A DNA stretch of 64,000 nucleotides from Collimonas humicola (GCF_018304945.1 NZ_JAGQEE010000001.1:1116001-1180000), one strand, 5' to 3'; counted from the first letter of the stretch, positions 27,343 to 38,140 are shown. The notes: generated by a model not told the origin, from the sequence alone. Numbers and translations are program-made.

Positions 27343-27975
27343 ATGAAGTTCCTGTTCGACCTTTTCCCGGTAATACTTTTCTTCGGCATCTTCAAGTGGG
27401 GCGAAGGAAGTCCCGAGGCCGCGCAATCGCTGGTCAGCCAGTATCTGTCAGGCTTCGTTTCGGGCGGCGTCGTCACCGCTGCGCAAGCGCCGGTGCTGCT
27501 GGCGACCGCGGTGGCGATAGTCGCTACCGTGGCGCAGATCGGCTACCTGCTGCTGCGCCGCAAGAAAGTCGACGCCATGCTGTGGGTTTCGCTGCTGATC
27601 ATCACCGTGTTCGGCGGCGCTACCATCTATTTCCATAACGAGACCTTCATCAAATGGAAGCCGACCGTGCTGTACTGGGCCTTTGCGGCGGCATTGACGG
27701 TCAGCCAGCTGCTGCTGAAAAAAAACCTGGTCCGCACCATGATGGAAAAACAGCTGGCCCTGCCTGAGCCGATCTGGATGCGCGTCGGCCTTGCCTGGAT
27801 CGCTTTCTTTGCCCTCATGGGTTGCCTGAACCTGTACATCGCCTTCAATTATCCGACCGCGACCTGGGTCAACTTCAAGCTGTTCGGCGGCATGGGACTG
27901 ATGTTCGCCTTCGTGATAGGCCAAAGCATCCTGCTCTCCAAATACATCAAGGACCCCGATGAACCCAAGGCTTGA
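27343..27975 (+). CDS. yciB: Inner-membrane septation protein YciB/IspZ
   Basis: A 210-residue protein with five to six hydrophobic segments, starting [14 protein letters not shown], the family hallmark. [16 protein letters not shown] and [16 protein letters not shown] are conserved internal segments. In enterics it interacts with divisome and elongasome proteins and affects envelope integrity. Its end overlaps the bolA start by 17 bases, so the two are translationally coupled. Confidence 0.95.
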   Translation: MKFLFDLFPVILFFGIFKWGEGSPEAAQSLVSQYLSGFVSGGVVTAAQAPVLLATAVAIVATVAQIGYLLLRRKKVDAMLWVSLLIITVFGGATIYFHNETFIKWKPTVLYWAFAAALTVSQLLLKKNLVRTMMEKQLALPEPIWMRVGLAWIAFFALMGCLNLYIAFNYPTATWVNFKLFGGMGLMFAFVIGQSILLSKYIKDPDEPKA

Positions 27976-28237
27976 TACCATTCGTAACAAATTGACAGCT
28001 GCGCTGGCACCGCTGGAATGTATAGTGGAGGATGAATCGGCGCTGCATGTGGGACACGCCGGTGCCGCCTCAGGCGGCGGCCACTATCGGGTGCGAATAG
28101 TTTGCGCGCTTTTTGAGGGACAAAACCGCTTAAAACGGCATAGGCTGGTGTATGATTGCCTGGCTGAAATGATGCACGCCGAAATTCATGCACTGGCTAT
28201 CACTGCACTGGCACCATCTGAAACAAAAGCTGCGTAG
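27959..28237 (+). CDS. bolA: BolA family protein
   Basis: A 92-residue BolA-fold protein that normally partners monothiol glutaredoxins in Fe-S cluster handling. [29 protein letters not shown] includes the FxG(Q)xRLxRHRxVY signature with the conserved His. The start overlaps yciB by 17 bases. The yciB-bolA-ppiC order is common in Burkholderiales. Confidence 0.94.
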   Translation: MNPRLDTIRNKLTAALAPLECIVEDESALHVGHAGAASGGGHYRVRIVCALFEGQNRLKRHRLVYDCLAEMMHAEIHALAITALAPSETKAA

Positions 28238-28355
28238 AACATATTTATATATGTAATCGGAAAGAATAATTTAATTGTCCTTCAAATATACTTCGGTTAT
28301 TCTGCCCTGGTTTCGCATTAATTTATTAACAACCTCCCCAATTTAGGATTTGATA

Positions 28356-29135
28356 ATGACATTTAAACCTTCACGTTTACTGGTGGTACTTTTTGCAGCT
28401 GCTGCATTGCCTGTTATGGCCCAAAACCTGGCAGTCGTGAACGGTAAGGCTATCCCTTCGTCGCGCGCTGACATGATGGTCAAGCAATTGTCCGCACAAG
28501 GCGGCCAGGCTGATACCCCAGAGCTGCGCAACATGGTCAAGGATGAACTGATCAACCGTGAAGTGCTGATCCAGGAAGCCGACAAGCTGGGCCTGGGCAA
28601 CAACGCTGACGTCAAGGCGCAAGCCGACATCGCTCGTCAATCGATCCTGATCCGCGCCTTGGTCGCAGACTTCATCAAGAAGAACCCGATCAAGGATGCC
28701 GACATCCAGGCTGAGTACGACAAGTTCAAGGCACAGGCCGGCGACAAGGAATACCACGCACAGCATATCCTGGTTGAAAACGAAGCCGATGCCAAAGCCA
28801 TCATCGCCAAGCTGAAAGCCGGCGGCAAGTTTGAAGACCTGGCCAAGCAATCGAAGGATCCAGGTTCGGCAGCCAACGGCGGCGATCTGGGCTGGGCAAC
28901 GCCAGCTTCGTTCGTGAAGCCATTCTCCGATGCGCTGGTGGCGCTGAAGCCAGGTCAACTGACTGAAACACCGGTCAAGACCCAGTTCGGCTACCACGTC
29001 ATCAAGCTGGACGAAGTCCGCGCCGCCAAGATCCCTACCCTGGCAGAAGTAAAGCCGCAAATCACTGAAGCTCTGCAACAGAAAAAACTGCAGGCTTACC
29101 AGCAAGATCTGCGCGCCAAAGCCAAGGTGCAATAA
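28356..29135 (+). CDS. Periplasmic parvulin-type peptidyl-prolyl isomerase
   Basis: A 259-residue SurA/PpiC-like chaperone acting on unfolded periplasmic and outer-membrane proteins. The signal peptide ends at ALPVMA before QN. An N-terminal SurA_N-like helical domain is followed by a parvulin domain with YHAQHILVENE, KFEDLAKQSKDPGSAANGGDLGW and FGYHVIKLDEVR at about residues 130-225. The tail is basic. ATG 28356 was chosen over a TTG at 28350. It ends at a strong terminator. Confidence 0.94.
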   Translation: MTFKPSRLLVVLFAAAALPVMAQNLAVVNGKAIPSSRADMMVKQLSAQGGQADTPELRNMVKDELINREVLIQEADKLGLGNNADVKAQADIARQSILIRALVADFIKKNPIKDADIQAEYDKFKAQAGDKEYHAQHILVENEADAKAIIAKLKAGGKFEDLAKQSKDPGSAANGGDLGWATPASFVKPFSDALVALKPGQLTETPVKTQFGYHVIKLDEVRAAKIPTLAEVKPQITEALQQKKLQAYQQDLRAKAKVQ

Positions 29136-29173
29136 GACCTGCGTAGCATAGCCGGTCAAACACCCGCAAAAAG

Positions 29174-29200
29174 AAAAGCGCTCTTCGGAGCGCTTTTTTT
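29174..29200 (+). terminator. Intrinsic terminator after the isomerase gene
   Basis: Stem AAAGCGCTC/GAGCGCTTT with a TTCG tetraloop (29175-29196) followed by a T run. It closes the yciB-bolA-ppiC transcript 39 bases after the stop. Confidence 0.92.
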
Positions 29201-29281
29201 ACGCCCTCGCACTTGGCGATCGGCGTTGAGAAAAGTGAACCCAGCAATTACAATGAGGCAACTCAAACTCGGGATTGCACA

Positions 29282-30223
29282 ATGGCCGCCACGCTGCTCA
29301 ACGTATCAAGCCTTTGCAAATCCTACGGCGACCGCCGGGCAGTCGACGGCATCTCGTTCCAGGTCCGGCAGGGGCAGACGCTAGGCTTGATCGGCCCCAA
29401 CGGCGCCGGCAAGTCGACCACGGTCAGCCTGATCTGCGGCCTGCTGCGGCCGGACGCCGGCGAGATCCTGCTGGACGGGGTGGCCGTCAACGCCGGCAAC
29501 AGCGCCGCCAAGCACAAGATCGGACTGGTGCCGCAAGACCTGGCGCTGTACGAAGACTTGTCCGCCAACGAAAACCTGAAGTTGTTCGGCGCGCTCTACG
29601 GCCTTGGCGGCAGCCACCTGAAGACCCGTTGCAGCGAAGTGCTGGCGCTGGTCAACCTGAGCGACCGCGCGGCCGACAAGCCGAGCAGTTTTTCCGGCGG
29701 CATGAAGCGCCGGCTCAATATCGCCGCCGCGCTGCTGCACGACCCGCAGCTGCTGATCCTGGACGAACCGACCGTCGGCGTCGATCCGCAAAGCCGCAAC
29801 GCCATCTTCGACAGCCTTGAGCAGCTCAAGCGCCAGGGCCGTTCGCTGATCTACACCAGCCACTACATGGAAGAAATCGAAAGACTGGCCGACCACATCG
29901 TCGTCATCGATCACGGCAAGGTGCTGGCCGATGAAACCCCGGCCGCGCTGTACCGGCGGCTGCCGGCCCAGGCAGCGCTGCGGGTCGACCTGGCGTCGCC
30001 GGCCGACGCCATCCTGCTCGATCAGATCCGCCGCCAGCCGGGCGTCATCGATATCGCCGGCAAAGACAGCAGCCTGGAGATCGGACTGCGCGCAACGGAG
30101 GATGCGCTGCCGCTGCTGCAATGGCTCACCGCCAGCGGCCAGCCTCCGCTGCACTTCATGACCGCCAAGGCCAAGCTGGAAGACATTTTCCTCGGCCTGA
30201 CCGGACGCAGCCTGCGCGACTGA
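29282..30223 (+). CDS. ABC-2 type exporter ATP-binding protein
   Basis: A 313-residue ATPase of the DrrA/CcmA type. Walker A GPNGAGKST is at 38-46, the signature reads FSGGMKRRLN and Walker B is LLILDEPTVGVDP. The H-loop YTSHYMEE and a C-terminal extension after about residue 225 are also typical of this group. The start ATG 29282 gives a normal N-terminus. It precedes its permease by 53 bases. Substrate is unknown; candidates are drugs, lipids or polysaccharide precursors. Confidence 0.88.
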   Translation: MAATLLNVSSLCKSYGDRRAVDGISFQVRQGQTLGLIGPNGAGKSTTVSLICGLLRPDAGEILLDGVAVNAGNSAAKHKIGLVPQDLALYEDLSANENLKLFGALYGLGGSHLKTRCSEVLALVNLSDRAADKPSSFSGGMKRRLNIAAALLHDPQLLILDEPTVGVDPQSRNAIFDSLEQLKRQGRSLIYTSHYMEEIERLADHIVVIDHGKVLADETPAALYRRLPAQAALRVDLASPADAILLDQIRRQPGVIDIAGKDSSLEIGLRATEDALPLLQWLTASGQPPLHFMTAKAKLEDIFLGLTGRSLRD

Positions 30224-30276
30224 GCGCCGGCAAGCACCAACACTCCCCCCCCTTTTCTCGTTTCGGAGCATCGCCC

Positions 30277-31578
30277 ATGAGCGCCTTGACCGCACTGGTC
30301 CGCAAGGACCTGATCCTGTACCTGAGCAACCGCCGTGCGCTGCTGATCAGCCTGCTGTTGCCGATCGTGCTGGGCACCTTTTTCGGCTACCTGTTCGGCG
30401 GCTCCGGCGCGGTCAGCAACGGCAAGATCGACATCGCCCTGGTCCAGCTCGACGACAGCGGCACCAGCCGCAAGATCGCTGCGGGACTCAAGGGCGAAAG
30501 CACGCTCGATGTACAGGAACTGCCTCTGGCGGCGGCCCAGGACAAGGTCCGCCATGGCAAGCTGAGCGTAGCTGTGATGCTGCCGGCCGGCTTCGGCGCG
30601 GCTGCCAAGAATGCCTTCTTCAGCGGCCGCAACAAGCCCGAGATAGCGATGTACTACGATCCCTCGCAGCAAGCAGTGCTGGCGATGGTGAAAGGCATGC
30701 TGACCCAGTACGTGATGCAGAATGTCAGCGCCGAGATGTTCGATATCAAGGCCACCGATTCCTACCTGAACACCAGCATCGAAGCCTTGCAGCGCAATGC
30801 CTCGCAGAATCCGGATCTGTTGAAAATGCTGGGCAGCATCAAGGAATACCAGTCGCGCGCCGCCAAAAAAGAAGAAAGCGGCGCCGACCAGCAAGCAACG
30901 ACGCCAGAGCAAGCCGGCTTGTCAGTTCCCTATTCCACCAGCGACCAGGCGCTGACTGCCGGACTGCAGAAATACAATGGCTACGCCCATGCCTTCGCCG
31001 GCATGAGCGTGCAGTTCATCCTGTTCATGGGCATCGACGCCGGCATCGCGGTGCTGCTGTGGCGTCGCATGGGCCTGTGGAACCGGCTGCTGGCCGCGCC
31101 GATCACGCTCAATACGGTGCTGCTGGCGCGCGCGCTGTCCAGCGCGATCATCGCCTTTATCCTCCTGTGCGTGATCTTCCTGTTCGCCATGCTGGCGCTG
31201 AAAGTACAGATCGCCGGCAGCCTGCCTGGCTTTATCGGCGTCGGCATCTGTTTCGCCCTGGTCACCGCCAGTTTCGGCTTGCTGATCGCCGCCTTTGGCA
31301 AGACCCCGGAAGCGGCGCGCGGACTGGCCATGTTCGCGACGCTGATCATGGTCATGCTGGGCGGCGCCTGGGTGCCGACTTTCCTGTTTCCGCAGTGGTT
31401 GCAGACGCTGACGTTGGCAGTGCCGACGCGCTGGGCGGTCGATGGCCTCGATGCCATGACCTGGCGCGGACTGGGATTTGACGCCGCACTGCCGGCAATG
31501 GCGGTGCTGCTGGGATTTACCGCGCTGTTCGGCGGCCTGGCTGTATGGCGCTTCCGGCGCGATGCGCTCAAAGAATAG
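30277..31578 (+). CDS. ABC-2 type exporter permease
   Basis: A 433-residue membrane protein of the ABC2_membrane_3 (YhgE/NatB-like) type. One N-terminal membrane segment (ALLISLLLPIVLGTFFGYLF) is followed by a large periplasmic domain of about 200 residues, then five to six segments from IQFILFMG-like sequence near residue 240 to the C-terminus. GGAWVPTFLFPQWLQTL is the conserved last-loop signature. It works with the ATPase just upstream and ends before a bidirectional terminator. Confidence 0.87.
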   Translation: MSALTALVRKDLILYLSNRRALLISLLLPIVLGTFFGYLFGGSGAVSNGKIDIALVQLDDSGTSRKIAAGLKGESTLDVQELPLAAAQDKVRHGKLSVAVMLPAGFGAAAKNAFFSGRNKPEIAMYYDPSQQAVLAMVKGMLTQYVMQNVSAEMFDIKATDSYLNTSIEALQRNASQNPDLLKMLGSIKEYQSRAAKKEESGADQQATTPEQAGLSVPYSTSDQALTAGLQKYNGYAHAFAGMSVQFILFMGIDAGIAVLLWRRMGLWNRLLAAPITLNTVLLARALSSAIIAFILLCVIFLFAMLALKVQIAGSLPGFIGVGICFALVTASFGLLIAAFGKTPEAARGLAMFATLIMVMLGGAWVPTFLFPQWLQTLTLAVPTRWAVDGLDAMTWRGLGFDAALPAMAVLLGFTALFGGLAVWRFRRDALKE

Positions 31579-31603
31579 AGAGCAAACCGGCTTGGGCCAA
31601 AAT

Positions 31604-31637
31604 AAAAACGCAGCCCTGTATCAGCGGCTGCGTTTTT
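31604..31637. terminator. Bidirectional terminator between the ABC exporter and purL
   Basis: Perfect 12-bp stem AAAAACGCAGCC/GGCTGCGTTTTT with a 10-base loop. It has T runs on both strands and lies between convergent genes. Confidence 0.92.
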
Positions 31638-31667
31638 ATTTACAGATCATATTCTTACAAGACGGCC

Positions 31668-31694
31668 GATGGCGCTTCATGATGAAGCGCCATC
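31668..31694 (-). other. Stable hairpin just after purL
   Basis: GATGGCGCTTCA and TGAAGCGCCATC form a perfect 12-bp stem with a 3-base loop, 17 bases past the purL stop. No T run follows at once; the next terminator is 31604-31637. It could protect the mRNA 3' end. Confidence 0.6.
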
Positions 31695-31710
31695 GCGCAG
31701 CCGGCCGGGC

Positions 31711-34700
31711 TTAGCCGACCCACTTGCGCGCATTGCGGAACATGCGCATCCACGGCGAATCCTCGCCCCACGATTCAGGATGCCAGGATTGCTGGACGCT
31801 GCGGAATACGCGCTCGGCGTGCGGCATGCAGACCGTGAAACGGCCGTCCGGCGTCGTCACCGAAGTGATGCCCTGCGGTGAGCCGTTCGGATTGTAGGGA
31901 TAGCCTTCGCTGACCTGGCCCTTGTTGTCGACGAAACGCATGGCCACCAGCGCTTCCTTGATATCGCCGGTTTGCGAGAAATCGGCAAAGCCTTCGCCGT
32001 GGGCGATGGCAATCGCGCTCTGGGTGCCGGCCATGTCCTGGAAGAAAATCGACGGCGACGATTCAACCTGCACCATGGAGAAGCGTGCTTCGAACTTCTC
32101 CGACTTGTTGCGGGTGAATTTAGGCCATGCCTGGGCGCCGGGGATGATGGCTTTCAGGTTGCTCATCATCTGGCAACCGTTGCAGACGCCCAGCGCGAAG
32201 GTGTCGCCGCGCTGGAAGAACAAGGAGAACTGCTCCGCCAGCCTGGCGTTGAACAGGATGGTCTTGGCCCAGCCCTCGCCGGCTCCCAGCACGTCGCCGT
32301 AGGAGAAGCCGCCGACGGCGATGAAACCCTTGAAGTCGTCCAGGCGCGCGCGGCCGGCGATCAGGTCGCTCATGTGGACGTCAACCGCGGTGAAGCCGGC
32401 CTGGTGCATCACATAGGCGGTTTCCACATGCGAGTTGACGCCTTGCTCGCGCAGAATCGCCACGCGTGGCTTGGCGGCCAGGTTGAGGAAAGGCGCGGCG
32501 ATGTTCTCTTGCATGTCGAACGGGATCTTCGGCGTGATGCCGGGATCGGCGGCATCCAGGATGCGGTCATATTCGGCGTCGGCGCTGGCCGGATTGTCGC
32601 GCAGGCGGGCGATGCGCCAGCTGGTTTCGCTCCACAGGCGCTGCAGGTCGATGCGAGTCTGGCTGTAGATGGTCTTGGCGTCGCGGCTGAATTCGATGAC
32701 GTCACGCGTGTTTGGTTTGCCGATGATGTGGCTGCAAGCGCCCAGGTTGAACCTGCGCAGCACGTTCATGACTTCCGACTTCTGCTCGGCGCGCACTTGC
32801 AGCACTGCGCCCAGCTCTTCGTTGAACAGCGCGCGCAAGGTCAGCTCGTTGCGGCGTTCGGCCACCTGGCCGGTCCAGTTCTTGGAATCGCCCCAGTCGG
32901 CCGCATGCTCGCTTTCCATGGTCAGGATATCGAGATTGATCGACAAGCCGCTATGGCCGGCGAAGGCCATTTCGCACAAGGTGGTGAACAGGCCGCCGTC
33001 GGAACGGTCGTGGTAGGCCAGCAGCTTCTGTTCGCGGTTGAGTTGCTGGATCGCTGCGAAGAAACCCTTCAAGTCTTCGGCGCTGTCGACGTCCGGCGTT
33101 TCATTGCCGATCTGCTGCATGACTTGCGTCAGGGCGGAGGCGCCCATGCGGTTCTTGCCGCGGCCGAGGTCGATCAGGATGATCGCTGTTTCGCCGGTAT
33201 CGCTGCGCAGTTGCGGCGTCAGCGAACGGCGCACGTCGCTGACCGGCGCGAAGGCGGAGACGATCAGCGACACCGGCGAAGTCACGGCCTTGGATTGATC
33301 ACGATCTTGCCAGGTAGTGCGCATCGACAGCGAATCCTTGCCGACCGGGATGCTGATGCCAAGCGCCGGGCACAACTCCATGCCGACCGCTTTCACGGTA
33401 TCGAACAAGGCGGCGTCCTGGCCAGGCTGGCCGCAGGCAGCCATCCAGTTGGCGGACAGCTTGACGTCGGAGATATCGGCGATCGCGGCGGCTGCAATGT
33501 TGGTCAAGGCTTCGCCCACCGCCATGCGGCCGGAAGCCGGCGCATTGATGACGGCCAGCGGCGTGCGCTCGCCCATCGCCATCGCCTCGCCCAGGTAACC
33601 CTCAAAGCTCATGCTGGTGACTGCGCAGTCGGCCACCGGCACCTGCCAAGGGCCGACCATCTGGTCGCGCACCGAAGTGGCGCCGACGGTGCGGTCGCCG
33701 ATGGTGATCAGGAAGGATTTGTCAGCCACGGTCGGCAGCTTCAGCACGCGCTGCGACACGTCCAGCAGGTTCATGCCGGTCAGGTCGACTGCCGGCAGCA
33801 CCGGATTGAGGTGCTTGACGTCGCGCAGCATCTTTGGCGGCTTGCCGAGCAAGACATCCATCGGCATGTCGACCGGATTGTTGTCGTGCTCCGGGTCGAT
33901 GACCTTCAGCTGGCGCTCTTCCGTGGCGGTGCCGACCACGGCAAACAGGCAGCGCTCGCGCTGGCAGAAATATTCGAACAGCGGCAGGCTTTCCGGCGCA
34001 ATCGCGAGGACATAGCGTTCCTGCGATTCGTTGCTCCAGATTTCCTTGGGCGCCATGCCGCTTTCTTCCAGCGGCACCTTGCGCAAATCGAAAATCGCGC
34101 CGCGCTTGGCGTCGTTGGTGATTTCCGGGAAGGCGTTCGACAAACCGCCTGCGCCGACGTCATGGATGGACAGGATAGGATTCTTGTCATCCATGGCCCA
34201 GCAGGCATTGATGACTTCCTGCGCGCGCCGTTCCATTTCCGGATTGCCGCGCTGGACCGAATCGAAATCCAGGTCGGCCGTGTTGGAACCGGTCGCCATC
34301 GACGACGCCGCGCTGCCGCCCATGCCGATGCGCATGCCGGGGCCGCCCAGCTGCACCAGCAGGCTGCCGACCGGCAGCTCGTTCTTTTTGGTGTGCTTGT
34401 CGGAGATGCTGCCGATGCCGCCGGCGATCATGATCGGCTTGTGATAGCCCTGCACATTGCCGCCGACGTTTTGTTCGTAAGTACGGAAATAGCCGCCCAG
34501 GTTGGGCCGGCCGAATTCGTTGTTGAAAGCAGCGCCGCCGAGCGGGCCGTCGATCATGATCTGCAGGGCCGAAGCAATGCGTTCCGGCTTGCCGTACGCG
34601 ACAGCATCGCCCTGCCCGGCGGCAGTCACATCGGCAGCATTTTCCCAGGCTTGCAGCGCATCCGGCAGCAGCAGGTTGGATACGGTGAAACCGGTCAGGC

Positions 34701-35715
34701 CAGCCTTCGGCTTGGCGCCGCGGCCGGTTGCGCCTTCGTCGCGGATCTCGCCGCCGGCGCCGGTGGAGGCGCCAGGGAATGGCGAAATCGCGGTCGGATG
34801 GTTGTGCGTCTCGACCTTCATCAGGATGTGCGTCAGCTCTTCCGAAGCACGGTAGGTATTGCCTTCGGCGGCGCCGCGCGCATAGAAGCGCGACACGGTG
34901 GCGCCTTCGATAATCGACGAGTTGTCGCTATAGGCGACGATGGTGCCCTTGGGCGCCAGCTGGTGGGTGTTCTTGATCATGGCGAACAAGGACTTGTCCT
35001 GCGCTGCGCCGTCGATCACCCAGTCGGCGTTGAAAATCTTGTGGCGGCAATGCTCGCTGTTGGCTTGCGCGAACATCATCAGCTCAACGTCGGTCGGATT
35101 GCGCTTGGCGCTGGTGAAAGCGTTCAGCAGGTAATCGATTTCGTCGTCCGAGAGCGCCAGGCCCAGCTCGCTGTTGGCGTGCTCCAGCGCAGCCTTGCCG
35201 CCTGCCAGCAGGTCGACGAAGGCCAGCGGCTTGGCGTCCAGCGCGCGGAACAGGTCGGCCGCCTGCTCGGCGCTGCGCAATACGGTTTCGGTCATGCGGT
35301 CGTGCAGTACATCGGCGATGGCGCGTACGCTGTCTTCGCTCAGTTTCTTGGCGCCGCCCAGCAAGCCGCTCTTCAGCTTGACCTGATAGGCAATGCCGCG
35401 TTCGATGCGCTTGATATGCGCCATGCCGCAGTTGTGGGCGATGTCGGTGGCTTTGCTGGCCCACGGCGAAATGGTGCCGAAACGAGGGATCACGATGAAT
35501 TCTTCGCCGCCTTCGCTGGCGCCGAACGGGTCGCCATAGGTCAGCAAGGCGTTCAGGCGGCCGATGTCGTCCTGGCTGAGCGGGGTCGAGGCGTCGACAA
35601 AATGATCGAAACGGCCGCTGACTTCGACGACATTGCTGTCGATCGCTTGTAACTGGGCCAGAAGGCGTTGGGAACGGAAGGCAGGGAGAGCGTTGGAACC
35701 GGGCAAAATCAACAT
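31711..35715 (-). CDS. purL: Phosphoribosylformylglycinamidine synthase PurL (large single-chain)
   Basis: Fourth step of purine biosynthesis: FGAR plus glutamine and ATP gives FGAM. The 1334-residue single-chain form found in proteobacteria combines the N-terminal PurS-like domain, two AIRS-like halves and a C-terminal class I glutamine amidotransferase. Visible landmarks are [63 protein letters not shown] and, in the amidotransferase, [12 protein letters not shown] (nucleophile Cys) with SWHPESW supplying His/Glu. The gene starts at ATG 35715 and stands alone, ended by two hairpins. TATAAT on the minus strand at 35767-35772 is a plausible -10 box. Confidence 0.97.
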   Translation of the reverse strand: MLILPGSNALPAFRSQRLLAQLQAIDSNVVEVSGRFDHFVDASTPLSQDDIGRLNALLTYGDPFGASEGGEEFIVIPRFGTISPWASKATDIAHNCGMAHIKRIERGIAYQVKLKSGLLGGAKKLSEDSVRAIADVLHDRMTETVLRSAEQAADLFRALDAKPLAFVDLLAGGKAALEHANSELGLALSDDEIDYLLNAFTSAKRNPTDVELMMFAQANSEHCRHKIFNADWVIDGAAQDKSLFAMIKNTHQLAPKGTIVAYSDNSSIIEGATVSRFYARGAAEGNTYRASEELTHILMKVETHNHPTAISPFPGASTGAGGEIRDEGATGRGAKPKAGLTGFTVSNLLLPDALQAWENAADVTAAGQGDAVAYGKPERIASALQIMIDGPLGGAAFNNEFGRPNLGGYFRTYEQNVGGNVQGYHKPIMIAGGIGSISDKHTKKNELPVGSLLVQLGGPGMRIGMGGSAASSMATGSNTADLDFDSVQRGNPEMERRAQEVINACWAMDDKNPILSIHDVGAGGLSNAFPEITNDAKRGAIFDLRKVPLEESGMAPKEIWSNESQERYVLAIAPESLPLFEYFCQRERCLFAVVGTATEERQLKVIDPEHDNNPVDMPMDVLLGKPPKMLRDVKHLNPVLPAVDLTGMNLLDVSQRVLKLPTVADKSFLITIGDRTVGATSVRDQMVGPWQVPVADCAVTSMSFEGYLGEAMAMGERTPLAVINAPASGRMAVGEALTNIAAAAIADISDVKLSANWMAACGQPGQDAALFDTVKAVGMELCPALGISIPVGKDSLSMRTTWQDRDQSKAVTSPVSLIVSAFAPVSDVRRSLTPQLRSDTGETAIILIDLGRGKNRMGASALTQVMQQIGNETPDVDSAEDLKGFFAAIQQLNREQKLLAYHDRSDGGLFTTLCEMAFAGHSGLSINLDILTMESEHAADWGDSKNWTGQVAERRNELTLRALFNEELGAVLQVRAEQKSEVMNVLRRFNLGACSHIIGKPNTRDVIEFSRDAKTIYSQTRIDLQRLWSETSWRIARLRDNPASADAEYDRILDAADPGITPKIPFDMQENIAAPFLNLAAKPRVAILREQGVNSHVETAYVMHQAGFTAVDVHMSDLIAGRARLDDFKGFIAVGGFSYGDVLGAGEGWAKTILFNARLAEQFSLFFQRGDTFALGVCNGCQMMSNLKAIIPGAQAWPKFTRNKSEKFEARFSMVQVESSPSIFFQDMAGTQSAIAIAHGEGFADFSQTGDIKEALVAMRFVDNKGQVSEGYPYNPNGSPQGITSVTTPDGRFTVCMPHAERVFRSVQQSWHPESWGEDSPWMRMFRNARKWVG

Positions 35716-35900
35716 GGCGAGGGGGGAGTTGATGCAGCGTGGCTGCGGGTTAAATCAGAAGCCGCCATTATACAGTGATGCCCTGTCCCATGCCCCTGCC
35801 GGTGATGACAAAATCACCCTTTCTGCGTACGCAAAAGCCTTGCGGACCGGAAAAGCTGGAAAGCCCCCGGCCCGCAATTGCATTTAAAACAATTTATTAC

Positions 35901-36917
35901 TTAGAAGTCCTTCAAGACGATCTTGCCGATCACGCGCCCGGTTTCCAGCATGGCATGGGCCTGCCGCAGATTGGCGGCGTTAATCGGCGACAAGACCTGG
36001 CTTACCGTCGTGACCAGCGTTTTCTGATCGATCAGCCGCGCCACCTGGTCCAGCAGCTTGCCCTGCTCCTGCATGTCGGCGGTCTGGAACATCGAACGGG
36101 TAAACATGAATTCCCAGACAAAGCCGGCGCTCTTGGCTTTCAGCAGGCTGACATCCAGCGGCGCGGCGTTCTCGACGATGGTGCAGATCATGCCTTGCGG
36201 CGCCACTGCCGCGGCGGCAGCCGGGAAGTGGCGATCGGTGTCATTCAGGATCAGCACATAGTCGACGCTCTCGAAGCCTTGCTCCTTGAGCTGTGCCGGC
36301 AGGTCGCCGAAATGGTTGATCACGTGCTGCGCGCCCAGCTCGCGCACCCATTGTTCCGACTCGGGACGCGATGCGGTCGCAATCACATCCAGGCCGGCGA
36401 GCTTGACCGCCAGCTGGATCGCGATCGAGCCGACGCCGCCGGCGCCGCCGATGATCAGCAGCGATTTGGCGGCAGCCTCGGAGCGAGCCGGCACCTTAAG
36501 GCGGTCGAACAGCGCTTCCCAGGCCGTGATCGCGGTCAGCGGCAAAGCCGCCGCCTGCTCGAACGACAGCGTCTGCGGCATGTTGCCGGCGATGCGCTCA
36601 TCGACCAGCTGGAATTCGCTGTTGCTGCCCGGACGGGTAATGTCGCCGGCATAGAACACGCGGTCGCCGACCTTGAAACGGCTGACCTCCGGCCCCACCG
36701 CCTGCACTACGCCGGCAGCGTCCCAGCCCAGCACGCGCGGCGATTTTTCGACAGTGTCTTTCGGCGCGCGCACCTTGACGTCGACCGGATTGACGGCGAC
36801 GGCCTTGATGGCGACCAGCAGGTCGCGCCCTTTCGGAACCGGCTGGTCGAGCTGGATGTCGAGCAGCGATTCCGGGTTGTCGATGGGCAGATAACGGGTT
36901 AAAGCGATGGCTTTCAT
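35901..36917 (-). CDS. Zinc-type alcohol dehydrogenase family protein (quinone oxidoreductase-like)
   Basis: A 338-residue NADPH-dependent MDR-superfamily oxidoreductase. The N-terminal GroES-like domain has AVNPVDVKVR and VLGWDAAGVV. The Rossmann domain has LLIIGGAGGVGSIAIQLA at about residue 150. The catalytic zinc Cys and structural-zinc Cys cluster of true alcohol dehydrogenases are absent, so the quinone reductase/enoyl reductase branch (ZADH1 type) fits better. ATG 36917 was chosen because GGAG lies eight bases before it. It is divergent from a LysR gene that probably controls it. Confidence 0.9.
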   Translation of the reverse strand: MKAIALTRYLPIDNPESLLDIQLDQPVPKGRDLLVAIKAVAVNPVDVKVRAPKDTVEKSPRVLGWDAAGVVQAVGPEVSRFKVGDRVFYAGDITRPGSNSEFQLVDERIAGNMPQTLSFEQAAALPLTAITAWEALFDRLKVPARSEAAAKSLLIIGGAGGVGSIAIQLAVKLAGLDVIATASRPESEQWVRELGAQHVINHFGDLPAQLKEQGFESVDYVLILNDTDRHFPAAAAAVAPQGMICTIVENAAPLDVSLLKAKSAGFVWEFMFTRSMFQTADMQEQGKLLDQVARLIDQKTLVTTVSQVLSPINAANLRQAHAMLETGRVIGKIVLKDF

Positions 36918-37033
36918 GTTCAAACTCCTTGCGTAGAGACCGTTTCAGTCTGAATCCGGTCGTGGATTGGCTTAGCTGAACGCCATTATGATAATGTTGA
37001 ATTATTTTATAAACATGGCAGTATTTGATTTAC

Positions 37034-37045
37034 TTTCAATTGAAA
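37034..37045. promoter_or_regulatory. Palindrome in the divergent oxidoreductase/lysR promoter
   Basis: TTTCAATTGAAA is a 12-bp perfect palindrome 8 bases before the lysR start, in the 135-base divergent gap. It is AT-rich and could be a LysR-type autoregulatory site. Position is suggestive only. Confidence 0.35.
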
Positions 37046-37052
37046 TTTGATA

Positions 37053-37970
37053 ATGTATTCAACGACCGACCTTCAGCTCTTTATCCACACGGCAGACTTG
37101 GGCAGCCTGTCGAATGCGGCGCGTCAGCTTGACCTGCTGCCGGCCACCGCCAGCGCCAGCCTGAAGCGGCTGGAACGGCAGCTCAACGCCCGCCTGTTTG
37201 TGCGCTCTACCCGCAGCATGCGCCTGACGCCTGAAGGGAGCGTGTTCCTGGAATATAGCCGCCAGGCCCTGGCCCTGTTGAATGAAGGGCAGGCGCTGTT
37301 GCATGCCGGCGGGCCGGTGAGCGGCCATTTGCGCTTGTCGATGCCGTCCGATGTCGGCCGCAATGTGCTGCTCCCCTGGCTCGACGCCTTCCAGGCGCGC
37401 CATCCGCAAGTCACGCTGTCGCTGCAGTTTTCCGACCGCGTCATCGACCTGTTCCGCGATCCGGTCGACGTCGCCTTCCGCTATGGTCCGCTGGACGATT
37501 CGACGCTGGTCTCGCAAGCGCTGGCAGCCAGCCGGCGCGTCGCTGTGGCGGCGCCGTCCTATCTGGAAAAACACGGCCGGCCGCAGACGCCCAAGGAGCT
37601 TGCCGGCCACAACTGCCTGCTGTATTACCTGCAGCACGGCCTGTTCAACAACTGGCGCTTCTATTCAGGCAAGACGCCGATCGACGTCAAGGTGCGCGGC
37701 GACCGCATGAGCGACGATGCCGCGATTGCGCGGGCCTGGGCCATCGCCGGCATCGGCATCGCCTACAAATCCTGGCTTGACGTGCGGCAGGATGTGGTGG
37801 AAGGCCGGCTGGAAATCCTGCTGGAGCAGTTCGGCGGCGAAGACACGCCGCTGAATATGGTGTATCCGCACCGCAGCAGCATGTCGCCGTCGCTGCGCGC
37901 CTTGCTGGCGTTCTTGCGCGAGCGTTTTGCCGCGCTGGAAAACGCATCTGGAATCGCCACTCCCGGCTGA
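37053..37970 (+). CDS. LysR-family transcriptional regulator
   Basis: A 305-residue regulator. The N-terminal winged helix reads FIHTADLGSLSNAARQLDLLPATASASLKRLERQL (about 10-45), and the C-terminal periplasmic-binding-like effector domain begins near residue 88. The NAARQLDLLPATAS recognition helix is of the DsdC/CrgA subgroup, which often controls an adjacent divergent oxidoreductase. ATG 37053 was taken; TTG 37047 just before it is a weaker choice. Inducer unknown. Confidence 0.92.
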   Translation: MYSTTDLQLFIHTADLGSLSNAARQLDLLPATASASLKRLERQLNARLFVRSTRSMRLTPEGSVFLEYSRQALALLNEGQALLHAGGPVSGHLRLSMPSDVGRNVLLPWLDAFQARHPQVTLSLQFSDRVIDLFRDPVDVAFRYGPLDDSTLVSQALAASRRVAVAAPSYLEKHGRPQTPKELAGHNCLLYYLQHGLFNNWRFYSGKTPIDVKVRGDRMSDDAAIARAWAIAGIGIAYKSWLDVRQDVVEGRLEILLEQFGGEDTPLNMVYPHRSSMSPSLRALLAFLRERFAALENASGIATPG

Positions 37971-38122
37971 GCTTCCAACGTGCGCGGCCATCCCGCTGCA
38001 AAAAATTCCTCGCCAAACTTGTCGAATATTGTGGAGTAAACAGTACACAAAAGCGGTTGCGCGAATCTGCGGATTTGACTTTTATTGACTGCAATCCAGG
38101 CTTGGGACTATATTTAAAAAAA

Positions 38123-38140
38123 TCCCCATGGAAATATTTA
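38123..38140 (+). promoter_or_regulatory. Leader element of fimbrial operon A
   Basis: This 18-base stretch, on the opposite strand, matches 54381-54398 upstream of fimbrial operon B at 15 of 18 positions, with an 11-base identical core ATGGAAATATT (38128-38138). It lies 66-83 bases before the first subunit start, in the 235-base gap after the LysR gene. A shared regulator is possible. The AT-rich composition makes chance also possible. Confidence 0.35.

Noticed and set aside
31972-35652. Open frame of 1226 codons opposite purL
   Set aside because: It is the antisense shadow of a GC-rich, codon-biased gene. Its translation is low in complexity (Arg, Ala, His, Gln, Asp) and has no recognisable domain, while purL is unmistakable.
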